Below are positions 6,383 through 13,361 of a stretch of 40,555 bases of DNA, in pieces (positions within the stretch are counted from its first letter, which is position 1; every line of letters begins with the position of its first letter). The position numbers and the translations under genes were made by a program. The stretch lies in assembly GCA_905199135.1 (NCBI GenBank), contig CAJKFC010000003.1, positions 1 to 40,555 on the forward strand. Reading direction: 5' to 3'. Under the pieces are notes generated by a model that was not told the origin of the DNA, did no database searches, and worked only from the letters and a program-made list of their open reading frames with translations. Origin of the DNA: an uncultured Eubacteriales bacterium. Its GTDB lineage: Bacteria; Bacillota; Clostridia; Oscillospirales; Butyricicoccaceae.

Positions 6383-8476
6383 TTATTTGTACATGATGTC
6401 GGTGTAGGTGGGAAGTCTCCAGATTTCTTCGGGGACTATGGTTTCGCATCTGTCGCAGACCTTTCTCACATCTTCCATAAGGCGGTATACATTGTATCTG
6501 TAATGCTCGGCCTTCTTTTTGGCGGTGCTGAGAGATGCGCTTTCCGAAATGGCGTCTTCCAGCTTTGCCATGTCGGAATCGAGCCTTTCGAGGGACTGGG
6601 AAATCTCCGAGAAGATCTTGCTCTGGACTGTGGGCTTTGCGTTTATTGCAGCCATTTTTGCCATGCTGTCGGCCAGAACGGTCTGATACTCGATGAGAGA
6701 GGGCACTATATCGCGCTTTACCATGTCGATCATGGTGAGGGCCTCGATGTTGAGGGTCTTTACATAGCTCTCAAAGTAGATTTCCGCTCTCGACTCCATC
6801 TCTTTCTTGGAGAGTATGCCGTGCTTTTCAAAGAGCTCGATGTTCTTTTCCGATGTGAGGGATGCTATCGCCTCGACTGTGGAGGAAAGCACAGGCAGAC
6901 CGCGTTTTTTGGCCTCAACGACCCACTCGTTGGAGTAGTTGTTGCCGTTGAAGATGATTCTCTTGTGCTCTCTCATGATGTCGGCGATGATCTTGAGGGC
7001 CTCTTTCTGGGGATCTTCTGCCTTTTCAAGGCGCTCTGCCACCTCAAAGAGGACATCGGCAACTATTGTATTGATGATGGTGTTGCAGTCGGCTATCGAC
7101 TGGGAGGAGCCGGGCATACGGAACTCAAACTTGTTGCCTGTAAAGGCGAAGGGAGAGGTGCGGTTTCTGTCGGTATTGTCGGCGTGGAGAGCGGGTATCG
7201 TGTTTATGCCCATGGAGACATAGCTCCTCTTTATCTCGCCTGCCGAGTTGCCCTGCTCGATGCTCTCCAGAATGTTTGTAAGTGTCTCACCTAAGAATAT
7301 GGAGACGATGGCAGGAGGAGCCTCGTGTCCGCCCAGACGGTGGTCGTTGCCCGCCGAGGCTATGCTGACAAGCAGAAGCTCGGAGTATTTGTCGACGGCC
7401 TTGATGACCGATGTGAGGAACAAAAGGAACTGAATGTCGGAAGCGGGGTTTTTGCCCTGCTTCAAAAGGCTCTTGCCGCCGTCGATATTGAGGGACCAGT
7501 TGTTGTGCTTGCCCGAGCCGTTGACGCCGTCAAAGGGCTTTTCGTGGAGAAGGCATACCATGCCTTTTCTCAGAGCGACCTTCTTCATCATCTCCATCAT
7601 GAGCTGATTGTGGTCGCAGGCGATGTTGCAGGTGGCGTAGACGGGGGCCAGCTCGTGCTGGCAGGGAGCGGCTTCGTTGTGCTCTGTCTTGGCGGTGACA
7701 CCCAGCTTCCAAAGCTCTTCGTCCAGCTCTCTCATGTACTCGACGACATTTTCCTTGATGTTGCCGTAGTAGTGGTCGGAAAGCTCCTGACCTTTCTGGG
7801 TTTTTGCGCCGAAAAGTGTGCGTCCGCACAGGAGAATATCTCTTCTCTTCTTGGCATATTCTTTATCTATGAGGAAATACTCCTGCTCGGCGCCGCACAT
7901 GGCCACGACTTTGGAGCAGCTTGTGATGCCCAGAGCGTTGACAACTCTTGTGGCGCTTTTGGAGAGAATCTCCATGGAGCGGAGCAGCGGGGTCTTTTTG
8001 TCGAGGACCTCGCCTGTAAAGGAGCAGAAACAGGTGGGTATGCACAGTGTGTTCTCCTTGATGAAAACAGGGGAGGTGCAGTCCCACATTGTGTAGCCTC
8101 TCGCCTCAAAAGTCACTCTGAGGCCGCCCGAAGGGAAAGAGGAGGCGTCGGCTTCGCCTTTTATCAGCTCCTTGCCGGAGAAGGTCATTATGACATTTCC
8201 GTCGCCGTCGGGGTTGATAAAGGAGTCGTGCTTTTCGGCCGTGGCGCCTGTGAGAGGCTGGAACCAATGGGTAAAATGGGTGGCTCCTTTGGATATGGCC
8301 CACTGCTTCATGCCGTTTGCCACGCTGTCGGCAATGGACGAGTCGAGCTCATGGCCGTTGTCGATGGTCTTTTTAAGCATTTTGTAGGTGTCCACAGGCA
8401 GGTACATTCTCATGGCGCTGTCGTTGAACACATTCTCGCCGAAAATCTCAGAGATGTTGTTTGGAATATTGTTCAT
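6383..8476 (-). CDS. glnN: Type III glutamine synthetase
   Basis: 697 residues, the usual length of GSIII and much longer than GSI. The N-terminal region has the GSIII signature around WFQPLTG...KHDSF and GEADASSFPSGGLR. The central catalytic domain includes the metal- and glutamate-binding segments EHNEAAPCQHELAPVY and KHNNWS, and HRLGGHEAPPAI further on. It makes glutamine from glutamate, ammonia and ATP as a dodecamer in the cytoplasm. The start is ATG with GGAGGG upstream. An 88-base gap with a hairpin separates it from the upstream fumarase subunit gene. I saw no glutamine riboswitch or NtcA-like site. This type is common in Bacteroidetes, cyanobacteria and anaerobic Firmicutes. Confidence 0.97.
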   Translation of the reverse strand: MNNIPNNISEIFGENVFNDSAMRMYLPVDTYKMLKKTIDNGHELDSSIADSVANGMKQWAISKGATHFTHWFQPLTGATAEKHDSFINPDGDGNVIMTFSGKELIKGEADASSFPSGGLRVTFEARGYTMWDCTSPVFIKENTLCIPTCFCSFTGEVLDKKTPLLRSMEILSKSATRVVNALGITSCSKVVAMCGAEQEYFLIDKEYAKKRRDILLCGRTLFGAKTQKGQELSDHYYGNIKENVVEYMRELDEELWKLGVTAKTEHNEAAPCQHELAPVYATCNIACDHNQLMMEMMKKVALRKGMVCLLHEKPFDGVNGSGKHNNWSLNIDGGKSLLKQGKNPASDIQFLLFLTSVIKAVDKYSELLLVSIASAGNDHRLGGHEAPPAIVSIFLGETLTNILESIEQGNSAGEIKRSYVSMGINTIPALHADNTDRNRTSPFAFTGNKFEFRMPGSSQSIADCNTIINTIVADVLFEVAERLEKAEDPQKEALKIIADIMREHKRIIFNGNNYSNEWVVEAKKRGLPVLSSTVEAIASLTSEKNIELFEKHGILSKKEMESRAEIYFESYVKTLNIEALTMIDMVKRDIVPSLIEYQTVLADSMAKMAAINAKPTVQSKIFSEISQSLERLDSDMAKLEDAISESASLSTAKKKAEHYRYNVYRLMEDVRKVCDRCETIVPEEIWRLPTYTDIMYK

Positions 8477-8530
8477 TCTTCCCTCCGTATGTCAAAATTA
8501 GATTTTTCTATATAGTAAAGCTTCGGAATT

Positions 8531-8560
8531 TATTAAGAACGCACGAGTGCGTTCTTAATA
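8531..8560. terminator. Perfect 13-bp hairpin between fumB-like gene and glnN
   Basis: TATTAAGAACGCA pairs perfectly with TGCGTTCTTAATA around CGAG. There is no U tract on the glnN side, so it may be an mRNA-stabilising hairpin or a weak terminator rather than a classical one. Confidence 0.5.
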
Positions 8561-8564
8561 GGCT

Positions 8565-9113
8565 TTATCTTTTGTATTTTTCCTTGCCCTCTTTGAAGAT
8601 GTTTCCGCCGTGGCAGTCGATGGCGCAGACAAGAGGCATATCCTCAACGGTAAACTTCTTGACCGACTCACAGCCCAGATCTTCGTAGGCGATGACTTCG
8701 AGCTTTTTGATGGCTTCGGCCACAACGGCGGCAGCTCCGCCTATGGCGCAGAGATAAACAGACTGATTTTTGATTATGCTGTCGATGACGGCCTGATTTC
8801 TCTCGCCCTTGCCTATCATGGCTCCGAGACCGAGATCCAAAAGACGGGGAGTAAAGACATCCATACGGCTCGAAGTGGTGGGTCCGCAGGAGCCTACAAC
8901 CTCGCCGGGCTTTGCCTCTGTGGGGCCGGCGTAGTAGATTATGGCATTTTCAATGGGGTACGGAGTGGGCTCGCCCTTGTCCAAAGCGGCTATGATGCGC
9001 TTGTGGGCGGCGTCACGGGATGTGTAGATTGTGCCGCTGAGGCTGACGATATCGCCTGCCCTCAAGGTCTTGGCGGCTTCCTTGATATTGTCGGTATGTA
9101 CTTTGATTGCCAT
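8565..9113 (-). CDS. Class I fumarase/tartrate dehydratase beta subunit (Fe-S hydro-lyase, C-terminal domain)
   Basis: 182 residues, the normal size of the separate beta subunit. The conserved motif YYAGPTEAKPG...SCGPTTSSRMD and the later GKG-containing segment identify the Fe-S hydro-lyase C-terminal swivel domain, which pairs with the [4Fe-4S] alpha subunit to convert fumarate to malate (or dehydrate tartrate). No alpha subunit is adjacent: the gene immediately upstream is a coiled-coil protein. The start codon overlaps that gene's stop (TAATG), indicating translational coupling. The alpha subunit must be encoded elsewhere if the enzyme works; whether the substrate is fumarate or tartrate cannot be decided. 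Confidence 0.88.
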   Translation of the reverse strand: MAIKVHTDNIKEAAKTLRAGDIVSLSGTIYTSRDAAHKRIIAALDKGEPTPYPIENAIIYYAGPTEAKPGEVVGSCGPTTSSRMDVFTPRLLDLGLGAMIGKGERNQAVIDSIIKNQSVYLCAIGGAAAVVAEAIKKLEVIAYEDLGCESVKKFTVEDMPLVCAIDCHGGNIFKEGKEKYKR

Positions 9114-9973
9114 TAGACTTTCTCTCCTATCTTTTTTACTTTATCGAGAATTTCTCTGACGCTCGACGCCTTTTTGCCCGAAGGCTCTTTTTCGCATCTC
9201 TCAATGTCTGCTGCCAGCTTTGAGAGGTCGTCGGCGAGAGAGAATATCTTGCCTCTGAGGGCGTCCCAGCCGTCGTCAGAGGCGGCGGAAACATTTTCAG
9301 CGGTATTTTCGGCCTTCTGACCGCGCATTTCGTCCGAAAGCCTTTGAATTTCGGCTTTGAGACCGCTGTTTTCACTTTCGACTGCCGAAAGTCTTTCGAT
9401 CTCGGATTTTAAGGACCGATTTTCGCTTTCAAAGGCTGAAAGCCTTGTTATTTCCGACATCAGCTCCTGATTTTCACGCTCTATTGCCGAAAGTCTTTGA
9501 ATTTCGGCTTTGAGACCGCTGTTTTCGTTTTCAAAAGCCGAAAGCCTTTCGATTTCCGCCTTTAAGGACTGATTTTCATCCTGGGCAGGCTCTGCGTTTT
9601 GCTGCTCATCTGCGCCGTCCTCACGGCTTTGAGGGCTTTCAAGCTGCTTTTTGAGCTCTATGTTCTCATTTTGCAGATTGTTCATGGCGCTTTTGACATT
9701 TTTGAGAGACTCAAAAAGCTCTTCCTTCTCGCTCTTGAGCTTCTGAATTTCCTCACCCGAAGCGGCGGAGGTCTCATCTATGGATATCTGGTCTTCGTTC
9801 TCCTCGAGCTGAGCTATGCGCTCCGAAAGGCGGAGGTTTTCCTCTTCAAGCTGTTTGTTCTTTTCCTTTTCCTCCAAAAGAGCCGCCTTCTGCTTTTCCA
9901 CAAGGGCGTCTATATAGGCGATAACCTGTTCGCGGCTGAAGCCCAAAAGGGTCTTTTTAAAAACTTTTCCCAT
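9113..9973 (-). CDS. Coiled-coil protein with DivIVA-like N-terminus
   Basis: 286 residues. The first 25 (MGKVFKKTLLGFSREQVIAYID) resemble the lipid-binding N-terminus of DivIVA/GpsB proteins. Almost all of the rest is predicted coiled coil, including five consecutive 17-residue repeats of the form ENxxLKxEIxRLSAxEx (around residues 135-220). A short C-terminal region (GKIFSLADDLSKLAADIERCE) is also helical. It is probably a cytoplasmic scaffold involved in cell shape or division, by analogy only. It sits directly between the thioredoxin-fold gene (stop and start abut, TAAATG) and the fumarase subunit gene (TAATG overlap). ATG with GAGGTG upstream. Confidence 0.75.
   Translation of the reverse strand: MGKVFKKTLLGFSREQVIAYIDALVEKQKAALLEEKEKNKQLEEENLRLSERIAQLEENEDQISIDETSAASGEEIQKLKSEKEELFESLKNVKSAMNNLQNENIELKKQLESPQSREDGADEQQNAEPAQDENQSLKAEIERLSAFENENSGLKAEIQRLSAIERENQELMSEITRLSAFESENRSLKSEIERLSAVESENSGLKAEIQRLSDEMRGQKAENTAENVSAASDDGWDALRGKIFSLADDLSKLAADIERCEKEPSGKKASSVREILDKVKKIGEKV
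9310..9570 (-). repeat. Five 51-bp coding repeats in the coiled-coil gene
   Basis: Five adjacent 17-codon units encode ENxxLKxEIxRLSAxEx. DNA similarity between units is high, suggesting recent tandem duplication and possible copy-number variation. Confidence 0.75.
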
Positions 9974-10309
9974 TTAAATCACCTCGTTGTTTCTGAGCCA
10001 TTCCTCTATCTGCGAGGGGGTTTTATATCCCGACAGTCTCGAACATTCCCGGCCGTCTTTGCACAAAACGGCACAGGGTATGTTGATGATTCCGTATTTT
10101 AAGGCGCACATGGGCACCTTGTCTATGTCGCAGCCGTATATCTTGATTTTTTCGTAGAGAGTTCTGTCCAACTCATCGAAAAAAGCCGTCATTTTTTTGC
10201 CGTTTTCATCAAACTCGGCGGTGAAAAACATCAGAAACGGAGATTTCTCCTGTTTTGTGATATAATTGCATTCGTCTTCTGTCAAAAACTGAATAGTGCG
10301 GTTTTTCAT
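9974..10309 (-). CDS. Thioredoxin-fold protein lacking the CXXC active site
   Basis: 111 residues, close to thioredoxin length. The order beta strand (FLMFFTAEF), helix, strand with IYGCDIDKVP, then INIPCAVLCKDG with the cis-proline and a final helix (SQIEEWL) is the thioredoxin pattern. The WCGPC position is replaced by EFDENG, so dithiol chemistry is not expected. Several other cysteines are present. It may act as a binding or scaffold protein. It is the first gene of the minus-strand operon; ATG is preceded by GGAGGTG. Confidence 0.75.
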   Translation of the reverse strand: MKNRTIQFLTEDECNYITKQEKSPFLMFFTAEFDENGKKMTAFFDELDRTLYEKIKIYGCDIDKVPMCALKYGIINIPCAVLCKDGRECSRLSGYKTPSQIEEWLRNNEVI

Positions 10310-10387
10310 TTCGGCACCTCCGGGATTATTTTGCGAATATCAAGCCTTTCGATACCTTTTCCCCTGCTGTAAATCTCAATACAGACT

Positions 10388-10416
10388 ATTATAACACATA
10401 CGGGCAAAAAAATAAA
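10388..10416 (-). promoter_or_regulatory. Probable promoter of the thioredoxin-fold gene operon
   Basis: On the minus strand TATAAT (10393-10388) lies 17 bp after a weak TTTATT (10416-10411). Confidence 0.5.
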
Positions 10417-10427
10417 TGGTTTTTTAC

Positions 10428-10456
10428 TTTACAAAAATAATTTTTTTTGCTATGAT
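10428..10456 (+). promoter_or_regulatory. Promoter of tRNA-Arg
   Basis: TTTACA (10428-10433), a 17-bp spacer and TATGAT (10451-10456), 14 bases before the mature tRNA. Confidence 0.7.
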
Positions 10457-10470
10457 ATGTTTGTATAAAT

Positions 10471-10547
10471 GCCCCCGTAGCTCAGTGGATAGAGCACCGG
10501 CCTCCGACGCCGGGTTAGCGTAGGTTCGACTCCTATCGGGGGTACCA
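10471..10547 (+). tRNA. tRNA-Arg(CCG)
   Basis: A full cloverleaf folds by hand. The acceptor stem GCCCCCG/CGGGGGT has one G-U pair, the D arm is GCTC/GAGC, the anticodon stem CCGGC/GCCGG holds the loop CTCCGAC, and the T arm is GTAGG/CCTAT with TTCGACT. Anticodon CCG reads CGG. Discriminator A is followed by an encoded CCA (10545-10547). Confidence 0.96.
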
Positions 10548-10553
10548 TAAAAT

Positions 10554-10576
10554 GCCGGCGCCGACCGGCTTTTTTT
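10554..10576 (+). terminator. Terminator of tRNA-Arg
   Basis: GCCGG/CCGGC with a 6-nt loop is followed by seven T. Confidence 0.85.
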
Positions 10577-10669
10577 ACGGGCGTTTCTATTCGGAAGAAC
10601 GCATACTATCGGGGGGAAAACAAAGGTTTGTCCCGAAAAAATCCCCCGAAAAATGGGAGAAAAGTCATA

Positions 10670-10698
10670 TTGTATCTATTAAAAAAGTGTGCTATAAT
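10670..10698 (+). promoter_or_regulatory. Promoter of the SARP-like regulator gene
   Basis: TTGTAT (10670-10675), a 17-bp spacer and TATAAT (10693-10698). No GTGAC heptamers are present, so self-activation by the mechanism proposed for the neighbours is not indicated. Confidence 0.65.
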
Positions 10699-10746
10699 TA
10701 TATAATAGAAATAGAATCTCCCGTTAACGGGCAAAGGAGGATTCAG

Positions 10747-11025
10747 ATGAACGCAGCCCTGAAACCCATAAACATCAAGATGCTGGGAAAATTTCAAATA
10801 GAATACGACGGAAAAGTCCTTTCCGACGACCAGAGCAGGACAAAGCAGGTTTGGATTTTGCTGGAATATCTTTTGACCAACAGGCGCTCTGATATTTCGG
10901 TGGACAGGCTTATAGATGTGCTGTGGGAGGACGGCGGAGTGGACAACCCCGCAAACGCCCTTAAAAACCTCGTATACAGGCTGAGAAATCTTTTGGCGGG
11001 TCTCGGCGAGGGCGGAAAAACCTGA
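10747..11025 (+). CDS. 5' fragment: winged-helix DNA-binding domain of SARP regulator
   Basis: 92 codons from ATG 10747 to the premature TGA. It encodes an OmpR-type DNA-binding domain that could be translated by itself. See the spanning entry for the frameshift. Confidence 0.7.
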   Translation: MNAALKPINIKMLGKFQIEYDGKVLSDDQSRTKQVWILLEYLLTNRRSDISVDRLIDVLWEDGGVDNPANALKNLVYRLRNLLAGLGEGGKT

Positions 11026-11042
11026 TACTTTTCAAAAGGGGA

Positions 11043-11951
11043 ATGTACTCGTGGAACAACGAGGTGGAGTGCGTCATAGACACCGAACAGATGGAGAAAA
11101 GCTGTGAAAAAGCCAAGACGGCGACGACCGAAGAGGAGAAAATCGCCTGTCTTACGGCGGCGGTCGACATCTACCAGGGCGACTTTCTCAGCGCCTTTTC
11201 CTATGAGAAATGGGTGGTGCCGCTCTCTACATATTATAAGAACCTGTTCTCCAAGAGTGTAAAGACCCTTGCCGATATGCTTTGGGAAAGGTCGGAGTAT
11301 GAGCAGATAGACAGAATATGCTCAAAGGCCGTAAGGCTCGATCCCTTTGACGAGCAGTGTCATATGATGAAGATGAAGGCCCTTGTGGCCCTCGACAAGA
11401 CCAAGGAGGCGCTGGAGCACTACGGCTATGTAACAGAGCTGTTTTACAGCGAGCTGGGCATAACCCCATCCGAGGAGCTGAGGGACATATACAACGACAT
11501 AGTCAAAAACGACAAGCATGTGGAGGCCGACATACTGACCATAAGGGAAAACCTCAAGGAGCAGGAGGGCGACGGCATAAGAGGAGCCTTTTTCTGCGGC
11601 TACGAGGTGTTTAAAAACATCTACCGCATAGAGGCCAGAACCATAGAGAGAAGCGGACAGTCGATATTCGTGGGGCTTTTCACCCTCAATTCGGTCAGCG
11701 GAAAGAAGAGCGCCCACAGCCCCAAGGAAGATGTGATGGAACTTTTGAAAAAAGCCATAATAATGAGCCTCAGAAGGGGCGATGTGGTGGCGAGATTCAG
11801 CCCGTCCCAGTATATAACAATGCTGCCTACCCTGACATATGAGAACAGCGAGATAGTCAGGGAGAGAATATATAAGAACTTCAGGAGCCTTTACAAAGGC
11901 AACGCATATGTGCTGAATTGCAGAGTAGCACCGCTGGAACCTGTTTTATAG
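11043..11951 (+). CDS. 3' fragment: BTAD domain plus degenerate GGDEF-like tail
   Basis: 302 residues from an internal ATG that has GGGG upstream, though it is probably not a natural start. The BTAD domain is followed by about 125 residues in which LRRGDVVARF-SPSQY-ITMLP aligns with the LRxxDxxxRYGGDEFxxxLP core of GGDEF domains. RRGD (11772-11783) sits at the RxxD inhibitory-site position, and SPSQY (11799-11813) replaces GGDEF, so no cyclase activity is expected. The aligned enzyme at 1200 reads RKSD-IHFRY-GGEEF. Confidence 0.7.
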   Translation: MYSWNNEVECVIDTEQMEKSCEKAKTATTEEEKIACLTAAVDIYQGDFLSAFSYEKWVVPLSTYYKNLFSKSVKTLADMLWERSEYEQIDRICSKAVRLDPFDEQCHMMKMKALVALDKTKEALEHYGYVTELFYSELGITPSEELRDIYNDIVKNDKHVEADILTIRENLKEQEGDGIRGAFFCGYEVFKNIYRIEARTIERSGQSIFVGLFTLNSVSGKKSAHSPKEDVMELLKKAIIMSLRRGDVVARFSPSQYITMLPTLTYENSEIVRERIYKNFRSLYKGNAYVLNCRVAPLEPVL

Positions 11952-11958
11952 CCGTTTT

Positions 11959-11990
11959 GTGACCGGCCTGTGATTACACCATGTTATAAT
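11959..11990 (+). promoter_or_regulatory. SARP-type activator promoter upstream of the 12011 gene
   Basis: Direct heptamers GTGACCG (11959-11965) and GTGATTA (11970-11976) have 11-bp periodicity; 8 bp separate the second from TATAAT (11985-11990). The -35 position reads ACCGGC, which is no match, so activation is probably needed. The layout matches the published SARP operator geometry and recurs at 18190 and 18258. Confidence 0.65.
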
Positions 11991-12010
11991 TATGATATAC
12001 GGAAGAGAGG

Positions 12011-12466
12011 ATGGTGAATATGCCCCTTAACACTAAACCTTCCGGCGCCGTGCTTTGCATAGACGATGTCTCGGGATATGATTTTTCGGGAAGACTCAAG
12101 GGCGGCTTCGGCGACGAGGTGTATATATTTAAAAGTCTTACAGAGGCAGTCGGAATCCTCGAAATGCTTTTTGACATGCACAGATTTCCTCAATCTACCA
12201 TGGAAAAGCGAAGCTTTTTGGGAAAAAATGCCTTTTCGAAAAATATGGAGGATATAATGCAGGACAAACAGAACAATACGGCGGAAAACGGCAAAAAAGC
12301 CACTTTTATCGTCAATGTCCAGTTCAGGCAGAACGCCACATGGCAGGGCACCATCCAGTGGGTTGAAAAACAGAAGACCCAGCGGTTCAGAAGCGAGCTG
12401 GAGATGATAAAGCTCATGGACGAGGCGATAGACAGAGACGAAGCCGATACAGTCAAATGGGAATAG
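12011..12466 (+). CDS. Conserved small protein next to SARP regulator, function unknown
   Basis: 151 residues from ATG 12011; ATG 12020 is equally possible because AGAGG lies nine bases before it. The N-terminal half (AVLCIDDVSGYDFSGRLKGG) is of unknown type. The C-terminal half (TFIVNVQFRQNATWQGTIQW, then a helix with FRSELEMIKLMDEA) recalls small proteins I associate with BTAD regulators in Clostridia, with a beta segment followed by a helix. No signal peptide or membrane helix. It has its own SARP-type promoter, which suggests that it belongs to the regulator's output or control loop. Confidence 0.7.
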   Translation: MVNMPLNTKPSGAVLCIDDVSGYDFSGRLKGGFGDEVYIFKSLTEAVGILEMLFDMHRFPQSTMEKRSFLGKNAFSKNMEDIMQDKQNNTAENGKKATFIVNVQFRQNATWQGTIQWVEKQKTQRFRSELEMIKLMDEAIDRDEADTVKWE

Positions 12467-12498
12467 CAGTCACAGAAAAAATATTTCCCTGTGAGATA

Positions 12499-12527
12499 TT
12501 GACAAATGTGTGACCGAATAGTATAAT
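12499..12527 (+). promoter_or_regulatory. Promoter of the sortase gene
   Basis: TTGACA (12499-12504), a 17-bp spacer and TATAAT (12522-12527), consensus. The spacer carries one TGTGACCGA (12509-12517), the same word as in the SARP-type promoters but three bases closer to -10, so the regulator could also act here, perhaps differently. Confidence 0.8.
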
Positions 12528-12546
12528 TGTAAGGAAGAACAGCTCT

Positions 12547-13329
12547 ATGTTTTTAAAAAGCGGAAAGAGAGAAGCGCCTTTGAATAAAAATCGCCTTGCG
12601 GGCAATCTTCTCATAGCGGCGGGTGTTTTCCTGATACTGTATTTTTTGTGGCTCAACTATTCGGCGAGAATTTACCAGAGTCTTTACAGTATGTATTACG
12701 AAAGCCACGAAGAGGAGATGTCGGACGATTTCTTTACATACGACGATCTGCCGGGATTTTTGAAGATAGGTCAGGGGCTTCTGCCCTCGGATTCTTCCCC
12801 AAGTCTCGATGAAGGGCCGGGAAGCGCCGTAAGCGGCGACGAGCAGCAGGAGGAACAGCCCGAAACCGAAAAACAGGCGGTGCTTGACTATGTCAAGGAG
12901 GTTGACTACACTCTGAGGGTCGACTATGTGGGCTACGACATGGCCCTTGTGGTGCCCCGAATGGGTGTCAGAGCCAGAGTTGCCGACGGCACAGACACAG
13001 CCTCTTTGAAAAAGGCTCCCGGCCTTTATGAGAGTTCGGCTCTGCCGGGACAGGGAAATGTCCTTATCGCCGCCCACAGAGATGTGTACGGCGCATGGTT
13101 TTACAACATCGACAAGGTCAAAGAGGGCGACAAGCTCAAGATATATTTCGGCGATAAGATATATGTCTACGATTATCTCGATACAAATATCGTCGAGAAA
13201 AACGACTGGACCCTTCTTGAAGAGGAAAAGGAGCAGCAGATGCTCATTCTGACCTCCTGCCACCCTCTGGGTACAAGCCGAAACAGAATAATAGTCAGAG
13301 CGGTTCTCAGCGAAATTATAGACAGATAG
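12547..13329 (+). CDS. Sortase, class D/E-like
   Basis: 260 residues. One N-terminal membrane helix (about 19-37) is followed by an acidic, low-complexity stalk (about 50-110) and the sortase barrel. Catalytic residues are visible: His177 in AAHRDVYG, Cys238 in LTSCHPLG and Arg247 in RNRIIVRA. The enzyme cleaves LPXTG-like motifs on the outer membrane face and attaches proteins to peptidoglycan. Two substrates are in this window, with LPKTG and IPKTG motifs. AAGGAAG precedes the ATG by nine bases. The transglutaminase gene follows after 32 bases and is probably cotranscribed. The class assignment is inferred from the TSCHPLG...RIIV pattern. Confidence 0.92.
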   Translation: MFLKSGKREAPLNKNRLAGNLLIAAGVFLILYFLWLNYSARIYQSLYSMYYESHEEEMSDDFFTYDDLPGFLKIGQGLLPSDSSPSLDEGPGSAVSGDEQQEEQPETEKQAVLDYVKEVDYTLRVDYVGYDMALVVPRMGVRARVADGTDTASLKKAPGLYESSALPGQGNVLIAAHRDVYGAWFYNIDKVKEGDKLKIYFGDKIYVYDYLDTNIVEKNDWTLLEEEKEQQMLILTSCHPLGTSRNRIIVRAVLSEIIDR

Positions 13330-13361
13330 GTTTTTATGATTTACTCAGGAGGTAATATTCT

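Larger units (their letters stand above)
10747..11951 (+). pseudogene. SARP/BTAD-family transcriptional regulator, frameshifted near codon 92
   Basis: Two frames read as one protein of about 401 residues if a single base is restored near 11017-11023. Residues 1-90 are an OmpR-like winged helix, including the IKMLGKFQIEYDGK and SVDRLIDVLWEDG segments. About 95-250 form the helical BTAD domain (DIYQGDFL...EYEQIDRICSKAVRLDPFDEQCHMMKMKALVALDKTKEALEHY). The tail after about residue 270 resembles a degenerate GGDEF domain. The first frame stops at TGA 11023-11025 right after GGAAAAACC; the other frame continues with LILFKRG, the expected sequence. The cause may be a real mutation, a base-calling error or recoding on the A run. 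ATG 10747 has AAAGGAGG upstream. Confidence 0.85.

Noticed and set aside
7325..8515. A 396-codon plus-strand frame
   Set aside because: It is antisense to glnN, whose protein is unmistakable.
10531..10620. An integrase attachment duplication at tRNA-Arg
   Set aside because: CTATCGGGGG from the tRNA 3' end recurs about 75 bases later, but 10 bp is too short and no integrase or element boundary is seen.
11011..11027. Classical programmed -1 frameshift site
   Set aside because: The zero-frame codons GGA AAA ACC do not give an X XXY YYZ heptamer that re-pairs well in the -1 frame, and no downstream stimulator was apparent.
12490..12527. A fourth full SARP-type promoter at the sortase gene
   Set aside because: Only one TGTGACCGA is present, at a different distance from -10, and the promoter already has a consensus -35.
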